A stretch of DNA of 64,000 nt from DATBAX01 sp963762965 (GCA_963762965.1 CAVXME010000001.1:186001-250000); one strand, 5' to 3'. Shown: positions 1 to 8,631, numbered from the stretch's first letter. Program-made: numbers and translations. Notes: generated from the sequence alone by a model not told the origin.

Positions 1-106
1 GGGATTCCTTGGCAGGTTGAGCCGCATTCATCGCGGTCACGAAACCGAGAACAATCGTCAATCCCCATCCAATTCGTTGCCTGCGCATCCATCTACAAAT
101 CATCAT
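1..106 (-). CDS. N-terminus of an exported protein (partial, runs off the window)
   Basis: Reading the minus strand from 106 gives two adjacent ATG codons, then about 33 codons without a stop up to the window edge. The peptide has a basic start (CRWMRRQR) and a hydrophobic stretch (WGLTIVLGFVTAM) ending in NAAQ, which is the layout of a signal peptide with a cleavage site near residue 29. A run of six G lies just upstream; it suits the second ATG (position 103) better than the first. The mature part is outside the window, so no function can be given. It is divergent from the TonB-type receptor at 310. Confidence 0.55.
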   Translation of the reverse strand, partial: MMICRWMRRQRIGWGLTIVLGFVTAMNAAQPAKES

Positions 107-309
107 GGCCCCCCCGGGAAGTGGATCTTGAACGAACTTACAGCGGGAAAGCGTAGCACAAGGGTCAGGAAGCTCACAGCGTTTTCCCACTTTGGGACAA
201 GGCTCAAAAGAAAGTCTGCGGGTCACAGACTTCTTTGTGTCCGCGGTGATATACCGAATGAGTCTCCCGTCAGGCCGGACTCACCTTCGATTTATCCGGG
301 TGATGTCCC

Positions 310-3300
310 ATGTTGTGCCTTTTGCGTTCTTACGCTCGCTGCTTATTTCTGCTCGGGTTGAGTTTTCTGGTTGCATTTGCCGCCTTTTCCCAGGACGCTT
401 CGACGGGAGCGATTCGCGGCACGGTCGTCGACGCTTCCGGCAGCCGGGTTCCCGGCGCGACCATTGCTTTGGTGAACGCAGCTACCGGCTTTCGTTATGG
501 AGCTACCAGCGACGCCGAGGGCCAGTTCAGCTTCCAACTGCTTCCGCCGGGAGATTATTCGGCCCGCGCCACAGCGGAAAAGATGTCACCGCAACTCACT
601 CCCAAGTTGCGTGTCGATGTCGGCGGGACCACCGACATCGAATTTAAGCTGGCAGTCGCCGGCACAAAAGAAACCATCACCATCTCGGGAGCGCCGCCGC
701 TGGTGGAGACGCAGCCCAGCGCGGTCTCCTCATTGATCGATGAACGCGCCATCACCGGTTTGCCCTTGAATGGAAGGCGATTCACCGACCTCGCCCTGCT
801 GACACCCGGAGTTACACAAGACCCGCGCGGGCTCACTTCGGGTTCGAATGGTGACTTGGCGTTCGGCGGAATCCGCGGATTCCAATCGAGTTACCTGGTG
901 GATGGTGGAGACAACAACAACGCTTTCTTTGCGCAAGCCACCGGCCGTTATCGCGCGCCGTACCAGTTCTCCAATGAAGTAGTGCAGGAGTTCAGGGTCT
1001 CTTCGAACACCAGCGGTGCCGAATTGGGACGGTCGGGAGGCGCAGTGGTTAACGTAGTCACAAAATCTGGTTCCAACCAGATTCATGGCACGGACTTCTA
1101 CTTTCTGCGCAATAGCGCGTTCGATTCCGGTTTCGCCGACATGAACTTCAAGCCGCATGGTGAGCAGCAGCAGTTCGGCTTTACTCTGGGCGGCCCGCTC
1201 AAACGCAACAAGGCTTTCTTCTTCGTGGGATTCGACCAGCACATTTTTCATCTGCCGACGGTGGTGCAATTCGATAATGGCAGTTCCGTGGTCGTTCCCC
1301 AGCCCGGTACGGGTCCGGAAACTCCCGGAGATTACGAAGCCAGCGACCAGGCGCTGGTATTTGCCACCGCCGCACAGCTTTCCCGGCAGGCCGGGCAGTA
1401 TCCCTCGCAACTGCTGGGCAATGCCGGTTTCTTGAAGCTCGATTTCAGTCTCTCGCCAAAGAACTATCTATCATTTCGGTTGAACACCTCGCGCTACTGG
1501 GGCGCGAACAATGTGTTCATCGACCCAGCCAGCCCGGTGACTACGTATGGTATCGCCGACAACGGCGAAGAAAACGTGGACACCGAGACCGCGTCGCTGG
1601 CCTTGACCAGCAGTCTCTCCTCGCGGGTGGTGAGCCATCTGCGGGCGCAGTTTTCCCGTGATCTGGAATGGTCGAATTCAAACACCGACGCACCGTTGAC
1701 CAATCTTCCCGGAATTCTTAACGGCTTTGGGCGCTCGTCTCTCCTGCCCCGCGAGACCCGGCAGCATCGCGCCCATTTTGCGGAGACGCTGAGCCTCGAA
1801 GGCAAACGCAATTCCTGGAAGCTCGGTGGAGACGGACTCCTGAGTTGGATCTATGATTTTTTCCCGTCTGACTTTGGCGGCGAATATCTCTTCTATCCCA
1901 TAAAGGTGGATCCATTCACTTTTGTTCCCACCGAGGGCGGCCTGGAGCTCACGCCGCTGCGGGCCTACGCACATGAGGTTCCCCACTACTACATTCAGAA
2001 CTTTGGCCCGGCAGTGACGCATCCCGACACCAACGAATACGATGCGTTCGCGCAGGATACGATCCGGGTGACGCAGCATTTCGCTTTAAGCCTGGGCGTC
2101 CGCTATGACTTGCAAACGTTTACCAAGAAAGGCCTTGTGTCGAACCCATTTTGGCCGGATTCGGGCAAGGTGCCATTTAATCCCTACAACTTTGCCCCGC
2201 GTGTCGGTCTGGCCTATGCCTTTGGTGACCATCGGCCGTTGGTGCTGCGGGCGGGTTATGGCCTGTTCTACACGCGAATTCCGCAAATCTACAACTCGAC
2301 AGTTGAGACCGAAAACGGCCTGACCCCAAATTCTCTATTCCTGAACAACACAAACTATTACGATCGCCAGGTTTTTCCGCAATATCCCAATCCGCTGGTG
2401 TATTGCGCGCCGCTGGCGATTTCCTGCACGCCTCCGGCCGGCCTGATGCAGTTTGCGGAGAGCGACATATCAGCCTTCGCGCATGATTTTCGAACTCCTG
2501 AGGTGCACCAAGCAAGTCTGACCATGGAACGGGAAGTAAAGAGTCGGCTGGCGGTCGGAATTTCGTACCTGTTCGTGCACGGTCAAAATCTGGTCCGAGC
2601 GCGGGATGTGAACCTGCCACAACCGACCGATGTGGCTTATCCCGTTTATGACGCTTCCGGCCTCAACCTGCTTGGCTACTACAACATAGCTTCGTTCTCG
2701 ACCTGGCAATTCTCGCAGACGCTTAGCTGTCCTTATCCTCCCTGTATTAATCCGCTGGCCCGGCCGATACCCCAACTTGGTTCCATCGATGTTTTTGAAA
2801 GCGAGGCTTCGAGCGTGTACCACGGGGCGACGCTCTCCATTCATCGCCAAATGACCAGTGGCTTCTATTTTCGTCTTGCCTACACCTACGCCCATGCCAT
2901 CGACGACGGACAGGACGCGCTGGTAGCAGGCCGTCCTGCGCTGGTGCAGAACTCCTATGCGACCAGTGCCGAAAAGGGAAATAGCGTGACCGACCAGCGG
3001 CAGCGCATCGTGTTTTCGTGGATCGCCGATCCCAAGCCATTCGGCCGCGGACAACCAGTGTTGAGTGATTTGTTCAATCACTGGAAAGCCTCCGGGGTGA
3101 TGACCGTGGGCAGCGGGCGACCGGTAAACGCGACGGTTAGCGGAGACCCCAATCAGGACGGCAACGACGAAAACGACCGCCTTCCGGGGGTGAGCCGCGA
3201 TTCGATTGTTGGCCCCGATTACGCCAGCATGGATCTGCGCCTGACCCGCCGCCTGATTGCCCGCGATCGCTGGAAACTGGAATTAATCGGGGAATCATTC

Positions 3301-3501
3301 AACCTCCTGAATCGGGACAATCGAACTTATCAAATCACTTCAGATGGCTTGATGAGCAACTCGGCCCAATTTGTCCAGAACACTAAGCTCATTGGAAACA
3401 ATTACTTCCCAGCCTACTATCAAATTCCAACCAATTTTATGAAGGTGAATGGGGCGTTTGCCCCACGTCAACTACAGCTGGCTTTGCGCTTAATTTATTG
3501 A
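310..3501 (+). CDS. Oar-like TonB-dependent receptor with carboxypeptidase-regulatory domain
   Basis: Outer-membrane beta-barrel protein of 1063 aa. A signal peptide (about residues 1-27, ending AFAAFSQ) is followed by a carboxypeptidase-regulatory-like beta-sandwich (GAIRGTVVDASGSRVPGATI onward, to about residue 115). Next comes a plug-like domain (LPLNGRRFTDLALLTPGVT, then SYLVDGGDNNN) and a long barrel ending in alternating aromatic residues (QLALRLIY). This is the Oar/CirA-like architecture that is greatly expanded in acidobacteria. Family members are presumed to import large substrates or act in adhesion; no substrate can be inferred here. The start at 310 places the signal peptide correctly. 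No TonB or ExbB gene is nearby. Confidence 0.88.
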   Translation: MLCLLRSYARCLFLLGLSFLVAFAAFSQDASTGAIRGTVVDASGSRVPGATIALVNAATGFRYGATSDAEGQFSFQLLPPGDYSARATAEKMSPQLTPKLRVDVGGTTDIEFKLAVAGTKETITISGAPPLVETQPSAVSSLIDERAITGLPLNGRRFTDLALLTPGVTQDPRGLTSGSNGDLAFGGIRGFQSSYLVDGGDNNNAFFAQATGRYRAPYQFSNEVVQEFRVSSNTSGAELGRSGGAVVNVVTKSGSNQIHGTDFYFLRNSAFDSGFADMNFKPHGEQQQFGFTLGGPLKRNKAFFFVGFDQHIFHLPTVVQFDNGSSVVVPQPGTGPETPGDYEASDQALVFATAAQLSRQAGQYPSQLLGNAGFLKLDFSLSPKNYLSFRLNTSRYWGANNVFIDPASPVTTYGIADNGEENVDTETASLALTSSLSSRVVSHLRAQFSRDLEWSNSNTDAPLTNLPGILNGFGRSSLLPRETRQHRAHFAETLSLEGKRNSWKLGGDGLLSWIYDFFPSDFGGEYLFYPIKVDPFTFVPTEGGLELTPLRAYAHEVPHYYIQNFGPAVTHPDTNEYDAFAQDTIRVTQHFALSLGVRYDLQTFTKKGLVSNPFWPDSGKVPFNPYNFAPRVGLAYAFGDHRPLVLRAGYGLFYTRIPQIYNSTVETENGLTPNSLFLNNTNYYDRQVFPQYPNPLVYCAPLAISCTPPAGLMQFAESDISAFAHDFRTPEVHQASLTMEREVKSRLAVGISYLFVHGQNLVRARDVNLPQPTDVAYPVYDASGLNLLGYYNIASFSTWQFSQTLSCPYPPCINPLARPIPQLGSIDVFESEASSVYHGATLSIHRQMTSGFYFRLAYTYAHAIDDGQDALVAGRPALVQNSYATSAEKGNSVTDQRQRIVFSWIADPKPFGRGQPVLSDLFNHWKASGVMTVGSGRPVNATVSGDPNQDGNDENDRLPGVSRDSIVGPDYASMDLRLTRRLIARDRWKLELIGESFNLLNRDNRTYQITSDGLMSNSAQFVQNTKLIGNNYFPAYYQIPTNFMKVNGAFAPRQLQLALRLIY

Positions 3502-3542
3502 TTCAGAGACCGGCTCTGAATTTAGCTTGCGTTCAACAGCGC

Positions 3543-3572
3543 TTGACTTAGATGCAAAACCTTGCAATAACT
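3543..3572 (+). promoter_or_regulatory. Possible sigma-70 promoter for rpsU
   Basis: TTGACT at 3543-3548 is followed after 17-18 bases by AATAAC/ATAACT (3566-3572). It lies in the 109-base gap between the receptor gene and rpsU. The -35 is good and the -10 is weak. Confidence 0.35.
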
Positions 3573-3610
3573 AAGCGTCCCATTAGGACGAGTTTGGGGG
3601 TGTAGTTCAG

Positions 3611-3808
3611 TTGGCAGAAGTCAGATTGCAAGAGGGAGAATCCCTCGAAAATGCCCTGCGCCGCTTCAAGCGCAAAGTACAGCAGGAAGACATCATCAAG
3701 GAGGTCAAGCGGCACTCCTTTTACCTGAAGCCAGGCGAGAAGAAGCGCGTGAAGGAAGCCTTGGCGCGCAAGCGCAGCCGTAAGAAAGCCCGTAAAGAGC
3801 AGGACTAG
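3611..3808 (+). CDS. rpsU: 30S ribosomal protein S21
   Basis: 65-residue basic protein with the S21 pattern: GESLENALRRFKRKVQ near the N-terminus, KRHSFYLKPGEKKR in the middle and a Lys/Arg-rich tail. S21 sits on the small-subunit platform and helps mRNA pairing with the 16S 3' end. The start is TTG at 3611, with a G-rich stretch (GGGGGTG) about ten bases upstream. It stands alone between its own weak promoter and a strong terminator. The ribosome-binding region and start codon lie inside a sequence closely resembling the 5' quarter of a tRNA (see findings). Confidence 0.95.
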   Translation: MAEVRLQEGESLENALRRFKRKVQQEDIIKEVKRHSFYLKPGEKKRVKEALARKRSRKKARKEQD

Positions 3809-3814
3809 TCCCAT

Positions 3815-3850
3815 GGCCACCCCCTCCCGGGGGTGGCCTGTTCTGTTTTC
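3815..3850 (+). terminator. Rho-independent terminator of rpsU
   Basis: A perfect 10-bp stem, GGCCACCCCC (3815-3824) with GGGGGTGGCC (3829-3838), has a TCCC loop and is followed by TGTTCTGTTTT. It begins six bases after the rpsU stop codon. Confidence 0.85.
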
Positions 3851-4071
3851 GTAACAAGTTTTTGATTTTGTTCAAATTCCACAGATTTTCATGCAATAGC
3901 TATTAGTCCACATTCGTTCCGGATGTGGCGGGCCGAACCCAGGGTTCATCGTTCAGTGATCAATTGAGGGGGGTGTACCAAACGTGTGCATTTGCGCGCA
4001 ACGGGGAAAGTTCTGCTCTTTTCTCCGGTCAGCAGGGCGCACGGGAGTGAGTCGAAGGGAGCATTACCTCA

Positions 4072-4380
4072 ATGGAATTCCAGGACAGGGTGTTGAAGTG
4101 CATTGACTGCGAAGCCGATTTTATTTTTACGGCCGGCGAGCAGTTGTTCTTTCACGACAAGAAGTTCACCAATGAACCCAAGCGGTGCAAAGCCTGCAAA
4201 ACTAGACGCGTGGCCATTCTGGGAGCGGCCCCATCCGGACAAGGCCCATCCAAGGTAGAGACTCGGACCACGTGTTCGCAGTGCGGCAAGGACACCACCG
4301 TCCCATTCCGGCCCACGCAGGGAAGGCCGGTATTCTGCCGTGAGTGTTTCCAGGGTAAGCGGCAGGCAGCCACGGCCTGA
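4072..4380 (+). CDS. Double zinc-ribbon protein (zf-trcl type, CxxC-CxxC)
   Basis: 102 aa with two metal-binding units. The N-terminal half has CIDC at residues 10-13, then a FTAGEQLFFHDKKF segment and KRCKAC, the pattern of the 'probable zinc-ribbon' family zf-trcl. The C-terminal half has CSQCGK, an FRPTQGRPVFC segment and CREC, which is the CxxC-x17-CxxC type domain. The role of these small proteins is unknown; they are usually thought to bind nucleic acid or protein. GGGAG lies 12-16 bases upstream of the ATG. There is no operon partner upstream, and mtaB follows after 68 bases on the same strand. Confidence 0.8.
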   Translation: MEFQDRVLKCIDCEADFIFTAGEQLFFHDKKFTNEPKRCKACKTRRVAILGAAPSGQGPSKVETRTTCSQCGKDTTVPFRPTQGRPVFCRECFQGKRQAATA

Positions 4381-4448
4381 TCCTTGCAAGCGGCGGCCGG
4401 TTTCGGCGCGAGGCGAGTTCTCGTCTTGATCTGCGCTACTATGTTTCC

Positions 4449-5879
4449 GTGGCAAGTTTCTATGTACAGAACTTCGGATGCCGGGCCGCCCAGGCCGACG
4501 GCGCCGTCATTGAGCGGCGGTTCCACGAGCGCGGACTGGAACGCGCAGAGACACCAGCGCAGGCCGAGATTGTCGTACTCAACACCTGCACCGTCACGGA
4601 GTCGGCTGACCAGGATGCCCGCGCCTCCATTCGTCGCATTCATCGCGAAAATCCCAATTGCCAGATCGTTGTGACCGGATGTTACGCGCAGCGGGCTCCG
4701 GAAGAAATTGCCTCCCTGCCAGGGGTTAGCTGGGTCGTAGGAAACTCCCACAAGCATGCGCTCGCCGAAATCGTAAGTGGGAATTCAAGTTTTGTTCCCA
4801 TCTCGCAGATAGCCGCCAGCACACGACTTACGGCCAACGACGGCATTTACGTCTCCGACATCTTCGCCCACACCGAATTACTGGCGGCCCCGGTTTTCGA
4901 TGCCGCCCACGAAAGGACGCGTCCCAACCTTAAGGTGCAGGATGGATGCGACAACCGCTGCTCGTTCTGTGTGATCCCCTCCGTTCGCGGACAGAGCCGG
5001 TCGTTATCTTTGCCCGAAATATTGCGCGAAGTGAATGGACTGGTGACTGCTGGCTATCGCGAAGTAGTGATTTCCGGAATCAATTTGGGCCGCTGGGGGA
5101 GAGATCTGGCTGTCAGCCATCAGCCGTCAGCCATCAGCCAAACCGGAACGGGCATAGCCTCCGAGTTTCGCGAACGGCCAACAGCTAGCGGCCAACGACT
5201 GCACTTCGAAGATCTAATTCGCGCCATTCTCACTGAGACTTCGCTCGAAAAGCTTCGCATCAGTTCGGTTGAGCCCATGGACTGGAGTGATGAATTGATC
5301 CGACTGATGGCCGAGTCTTCGCGCATTGCCAAGCATGCACATGTCCCCTTGCAGTCGGGGAGCGACCGCGTCTTGCGCCTGATGCACCGCAAGTATCGTC
5401 CCTGGCACTATCGGGAGAAGATCGAGAAGATTCGCGCAGCCATGCCCACGGCGGCGATCGGAGCGGACGTCATGGTCGGATTCCCCGGCGAGACCGATGC
5501 CGATTTTGAAGAAACTCGACGCATGATTGACGACTCGCCGCTCACTTATCTCCATGTCTTCACCTATTCCGCGCGCCCCGGAACCCCGGCAGCGGCGATG
5601 CAAAATCAAGTTCCCGTACACATAGCGCGCCACCGCAATCAGATTCTGCGCGAACTGGGGACGGAAAAGAAGCTGGCATTCATGCTGGCTTTTATTGGAA
5701 AAGCGGTGAACGCCATCACCTTAAAGGGCATGCATAGTGGCCCTGACGGCGATTTCACGGAAGCTCTGACCGACAATTTTCTGAAATTGCTGGTGCCGGG
5801 ACGCCACCCAGCCAATCTTTGGATAAAAGCGCAAGCAGAACGAGTGATGGATGGGATGCTAGTTAGCCGCGCGGGCTAG
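4449..5879 (+). CDS. mtaB: tRNA t6A37 methylthiotransferase (MtaB type)
   Basis: Radical-SAM enzyme that adds a methylthio group to t6A37 of ANN-decoding tRNAs. The N-terminal UPF0004 domain carries the three cluster cysteines in FGC, NTC and TGC motifs (QNFGCRAAQAD, VLNTCTVTE, VTGCYAQR). The radical-SAM CxxxCxxC is at C167, C171 and C174. The C-terminus resembles a TRAM domain. The start is GTG 4449, giving the typical MASFYVQNFGCR beginning. At 476 aa it is longer than most MtaB proteins (about 430-450). The excess is a low-complexity insertion at about residues 220-250, encoded by tandem CAGCCATCAGC-like repeats also found between other genes here (see findings). The insertion keeps the frame. 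Confidence 0.88.
   Translation: MASFYVQNFGCRAAQADGAVIERRFHERGLERAETPAQAEIVVLNTCTVTESADQDARASIRRIHRENPNCQIVVTGCYAQRAPEEIASLPGVSWVVGNSHKHALAEIVSGNSSFVPISQIAASTRLTANDGIYVSDIFAHTELLAAPVFDAAHERTRPNLKVQDGCDNRCSFCVIPSVRGQSRSLSLPEILREVNGLVTAGYREVVISGINLGRWGRDLAVSHQPSAISQTGTGIASEFRERPTASGQRLHFEDLIRAILTETSLEKLRISSVEPMDWSDELIRLMAESSRIAKHAHVPLQSGSDRVLRLMHRKYRPWHYREKIEKIRAAMPTAAIGADVMVGFPGETDADFEETRRMIDDSPLTYLHVFTYSARPGTPAAAMQNQVPVHIARHRNQILRELGTEKKLAFMLAFIGKAVNAITLKGMHSGPDGDFTEALTDNFLKLLVPGRHPANLWIKAQAERVMDGMLVSRAG
5101..5141 (+). repeat. Tandem CAGCCATCAGC-type repeat inside mtaB
   Basis: The sequence carries repeated units of the form TCAGCCATCAGCCG. It is closely related to the TATCAGC repeats in the pheS-pheT gap at 9831-9907. 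Within mtaB it encodes a SHQPSAISQ-like stretch. It is a dispersed intergenic element that has landed, in frame, inside a gene. Confidence 0.7.
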
Positions 5880-5977
5880 AGTCTTTTCCGCGGTTTCCAG
5901 AGGGAAAGATTTTACGGAAAACGCCCAGTTACCATGGTGCGCAGCACTTTCCGAAAAGAGGACTACAATAGGTTGTA

Positions 5978-6187
5978 GTGAGACATTACACCAATACCCG
6001 CATCGAAAACGGCAGCATCTTCCAGTGCATTCACTGTGACCATCGCGTGAGTACGCTCCAGTTCAACCGGGAAAATGGCAATTGCCGCACCCAGGCAGCG
6101 ACGGCAATCAATCAACATGCGGCGACCGTACACCACAAACCGATGTTGATCAGCGCCAGCACGCAGCAGCGCATCTGGCGCGGTTAA
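5978..6187 (+). CDS. Small Cys/His protein, possible zinc finger (hypothetical)
   Basis: 69 aa starting at GTG 5978, with a GAGG about 15 bases upstream. It contains FQCIHC, a further Cys in GNCRTQ and a His cluster (INQHAATVHH), so CxxC...C...HxxxxH could bind one zinc ion. I do not recognise a family. Support is the metal-ligand pattern, normal codon use and the absence of a competing frame. It faces the convergent esterase gene with a 27-base gap. It may be a real small regulator or a chance reading frame. Confidence 0.5.
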   Translation: MRHYTNTRIENGSIFQCIHCDHRVSTLQFNRENGNCRTQAATAINQHAATVHHKPMLISASTQQRIWRG

Positions 6188-6214
6188 TCTTTCCCTACCG
6201 ACCTTAGATCGTTA

Positions 6215-7090
6215 CTACGGCTTCAAAAACCCTCTCATTCCAAGCCATCCATAAAAGAGTTCCAACCAGCCGGCGACCGGCCCGTGATTGCTTTCGCGCA
6301 CGCCAAAACCATGCCCTATTCCTGCAAAAACGTGCAGTTCCGCCGACACTCCGGCGCGCTTCAGATCCAGATAGAGTTGCGGAAGACCTTCCGAAATGTC
6401 GGGCCGGTCCTCTTCTCCACAGAGCAGAAAAGCAGGCGGCGTCTCTTTGGAAAGCTTCATGTCTTGTGGAATTCCCGGATAAATCAAACCCTGAAATGCG
6501 GGCTTTGAACTCTCGCGATCAACCGGGTCTACCGCACTTGAGTCTCCGTTGTCGTAACGGGTGCTGGCGAGCGCGGCCAGTTGTCCGCCAGCGGAAAAAC
6601 CGATCACGCCGATGCGCTTCGGGTCGACGCCCCATTCCGCGGCGCGACTTCGCACCAGCCGAATGGCGCGCTGCACATCCGGCAGCGCATTTCCTTCAAT
6701 CGTATAAGTGGAGCCCGGCTCCCGCGCCAGCCGGTACTTCACCACAAAGCCCGCCACCCCGTGATCGCTCAGCCATTGTCCGACCCGGTAGCCTTCGTGG
6801 TCCATCCATAGCTCGCGATGTCCGCCGCCGGGCACAATGACCACCGCTGCTCCGCTCGCTTTGCCCTTGGCAGGAAGGTACACGGTGATGGACGGATGAT
6901 GGACATTGGAAACTACATGATCGCCCTCAGGCGTCACCCGAGTCGTTTCCTCGGCGATTTTGCCTTCCGACCCCGGCGCACCATTTGGCCAGAGGAGATC
7001 CACCTGCGATTGCGCGGTCGCTCCCACGGTAGACAGCAAAATGGCCAAGCTCAGCCAAACGCTCAAGTGGAAAAGCCTTGGGTTAGACAT
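6215..7090 (-). CDS. Secreted alpha/beta-hydrolase (acetyl-xylan-esterase/BD-FAE-like)
   Basis: 291-aa exported esterase-type hydrolase. A signal peptide (LSVWLSLAILLSTVGATAQ) is followed by an alpha/beta-hydrolase fold: oxyanion-hole PGGGH, nucleophile motif GFSAGG, an acidic residue in the EEDRPD segment and the catalytic His in GIGHGFG. Proteins of this type deacetylate hemicellulose or similar polysaccharides; the substrate here is an inference. The start at 7090 is preferred over an upstream Met because GAGGAG lies nine bases upstream. It is transcribed away from infC, and the two share a divergent promoter region of about 95 bases. Confidence 0.82.
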   Translation of the reverse strand: MSNPRLFHLSVWLSLAILLSTVGATAQSQVDLLWPNGAPGSEGKIAEETTRVTPEGDHVVSNVHHPSITVYLPAKGKASGAAVVIVPGGGHRELWMDHEGYRVGQWLSDHGVAGFVVKYRLAREPGSTYTIEGNALPDVQRAIRLVRSRAAEWGVDPKRIGVIGFSAGGQLAALASTRYDNGDSSAVDPVDRESSKPAFQGLIYPGIPQDMKLSKETPPAFLLCGEEDRPDISEGLPQLYLDLKRAGVSAELHVFAGIGHGFGVRESNHGPVAGWLELFYGWLGMRGFLKP

Positions 7091-7135
7091 GCTCGGTGAT
7101 CTCCTCTTTGTTTGGGGATGGCCCACTGGCACCCA

Positions 7136-7144
7136 TGTTATAAT
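7136..7144 (+). promoter_or_regulatory. Extended -10 promoter of the infC operon
   Basis: TGTTATAAT is an exact extended -10 (TGn-TATAAT) about 41 bases before the infC start, with no clear -35. It would drive infC-rpmI-rplT and possibly pheST. Confidence 0.6.
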
Positions 7145-7185
7145 TTTTATCTTGAGTTGGCCTGTGTTCGCTGACGGAGGATTGT

Positions 7186-7809
7186 ATCGATAAACGTTTT
7201 ATCCGCACAAATGACCGCATCCGGGCGCGAGAAATTCGTGTAATCGGGGATGAAGGTGAGCAGATTGGTATTTTGACCCCCTTCGACGCGCTCAAACTGG
7301 CTCGTGAAAAGAACCTGGATCTGGTGGAGATTTCGCCAACCGCTGTTCCTCCCGTATGCCGCATCATGGACTACGGGAAATTCCTGTACCAACAGGAAAA
7401 GAAAGAACGCGAAGCCAAGAAGCACCAGACCAAAATTGTGGTCAAGGAAGTAAAGTTCCGCATCAATGTGGACGACCACGATTACGAGACCAAGAAGAAC
7501 CATGTGCTGCGCTTCCTGGACGATGGCGACAAAGTAAAGGCAACGATTTTCTTTCGCGGCCGGGAAATGACGCGCACCGGTTTGGGACGGCAGATTCTGG
7601 AGCGTTTGATTAAAGACGTAGAACAGAATGCCATCGTGGAATTCCGGCCGCGGCAGGAAGGCAATACGTTGCACGCAATCCTGGCGCCGAAGAAAGACGC
7701 GGGAGGACACGCTCCGAAGGCGGGGAACGCTCCGAAGAAAGACGTCGCGCCCAAGCAGCAGGCTGCGTCCGCTACTCCGCCAGCGCAGAGCCGCGCGAAT
7801 CAAGCGTAG
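7186..7809 (+). CDS. infC: Translation initiation factor IF-3, AUC start codon
   Basis: IF-3 binds the 30S subunit, blocks early joining of 50S and checks the start codon. The N-domain reads IDKRFIRTNDRIRAREIR; the linker and C-domain contain MDYGKFLYQQ and FFRGREMTRTGLG. The frame is open through the N-domain, but there is no ATG, GTG or TTG before codon 30 (TTG at 7273). The only sensible start is the ATC at 7186, five bases after a perfect GGAGG (7176-7180). Rare AUU/AUC starts are the known autoregulatory device of infC, because IF-3 represses non-canonical starts. There is a C-terminal Ala/Lys-rich extension (about 35 aa). First gene of infC-rpmI-rplT. Confidence 0.93.
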   Translation: MDKRFIRTNDRIRAREIRVIGDEGEQIGILTPFDALKLAREKNLDLVEISPTAVPPVCRIMDYGKFLYQQEKKEREAKKHQTKIVVKEVKFRINVDDHDYETKKNHVLRFLDDGDKVKATIFFRGREMTRTGLGRQILERLIKDVEQNAIVEFRPRQEGNTLHAILAPKKDAGGHAPKAGNAPKKDVAPKQQAASATPPAQSRANQA

Positions 7810-7853
7810 TGGGGCCGCAAGATCCCATTCATTACATTTAGGTAAGAGGACTT

Positions 7854-8048
7854 ATGCCGAAACTGAAAACACATAAGGGCGCGGCAAAGCGCTTCAAGAA
7901 AACCGGAACTGGAAAAGTGAAGCGCCACCATTCGCATTTGCGCCACATGCTCACTTCGAAGAGCAAGAAGCGCAAAGGAAAGCTGAAACAGGCTGTCCTG
8001 GTGAGCGATGCGGATACGCCGAAAATTAAACGGATGATTCCGTACTAA
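7854..8048 (+). CDS. rpmI: 50S ribosomal protein L35
   Basis: 64-aa, very basic protein beginning MPKLKTHKGAAKRFK and ending KIKRMIPY, the complete L35 family pattern. It lies 44 bases after infC, in the conserved order infC-rpmI-rplT. An AAGAGG element precedes the ATG. In well-studied bacteria this operon is controlled by L20 binding the mRNA near rpmI; the 44-base gap could hold part of such a site, but I could not identify one. Confidence 0.96.
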   Translation: MPKLKTHKGAAKRFKKTGTGKVKRHHSHLRHMLTSKSKKRKGKLKQAVLVSDADTPKIKRMIPY

Positions 8049-8172
8049 ATTAATTTTTCTTCGTGGTACGCGAAGAACCGCGCGGGCCTTATTGCCTGTG
8101 CCGGCGAGTGAAGAGGCCAAGAAATACCTTGCCTCCAGCCGTCGTTAAAACGAAAGCCAAAAGGAGAACACC

Positions 8173-8535
8173 ATGCCTCGTGTAAAACGCGGGACGAAAC
8201 GTCGCGCGAAACGAAAAAAGATTCTTGACCGCGCCAGCGGTTATTTCCTCACAAAATCAAAACTTCACCGCGCGGCGAAAGAAGCCGTCGACCGCGCCCT
8301 CAAGTTTGCCTACTCGGGGCGCAAGCAGAAAAAGCGCCAGTACCGCTCGCTGTGGATCGTGCGTATTGGAGCCGCCGCCAAGCTGAACGGCCTGAGCTAC
8401 AGCCAGTTCGTTCATGGATTGAAGAAGGCCGGCGTTGAACTGGATCGCAAGATCCTCGCCGATTTGGCGGTGAATGATGCGGGCGCGTTTGCGAGCCTTG
8501 CGCAGCAGGCCAAGACCGCGATTGCAGCGGCCTAG
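8173..8535 (+). CDS. rplT: 50S ribosomal protein L20
   Basis: 120 aa with the L20 signature: MPRVKRGTKRRAKRKK at the N-terminus, GRKQKKRQYRSLWIVRI in the middle and LSYSQFVHGLKKAGVELDRK toward the end. L20 is needed early in 50S assembly and is the usual autoregulator of this operon. It starts with a good AAGGAGA box ten bases upstream. The 124-base gap before it is free of genes. It is followed by the repeat-rich pheS leader. Confidence 0.96.
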   Translation: MPRVKRGTKRRAKRKKILDRASGYFLTKSKLHRAAKEAVDRALKFAYSGRKQKKRQYRSLWIVRIGAAAKLNGLSYSQFVHGLKKAGVELDRKILADLAVNDAGAFASLAQQAKTAIAAA

Positions 8536-8631
8536 CATTCAGCAATCAGCATTCAGTCTTTAGCAATTGGCACTTAGCATTTGGCCCGGAGCGGGCGGTT
8601 TGGCTGCCGCTCTGGGTGCGTTTTCACCATT

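Noticed and set aside
3596..3680. A complete tRNA gene overlapping rpsU
   Set aside because: Only the acceptor 5' strand and D-arm core are tRNA-like; no anticodon arm, T-arm or 3' acceptor strand follows.
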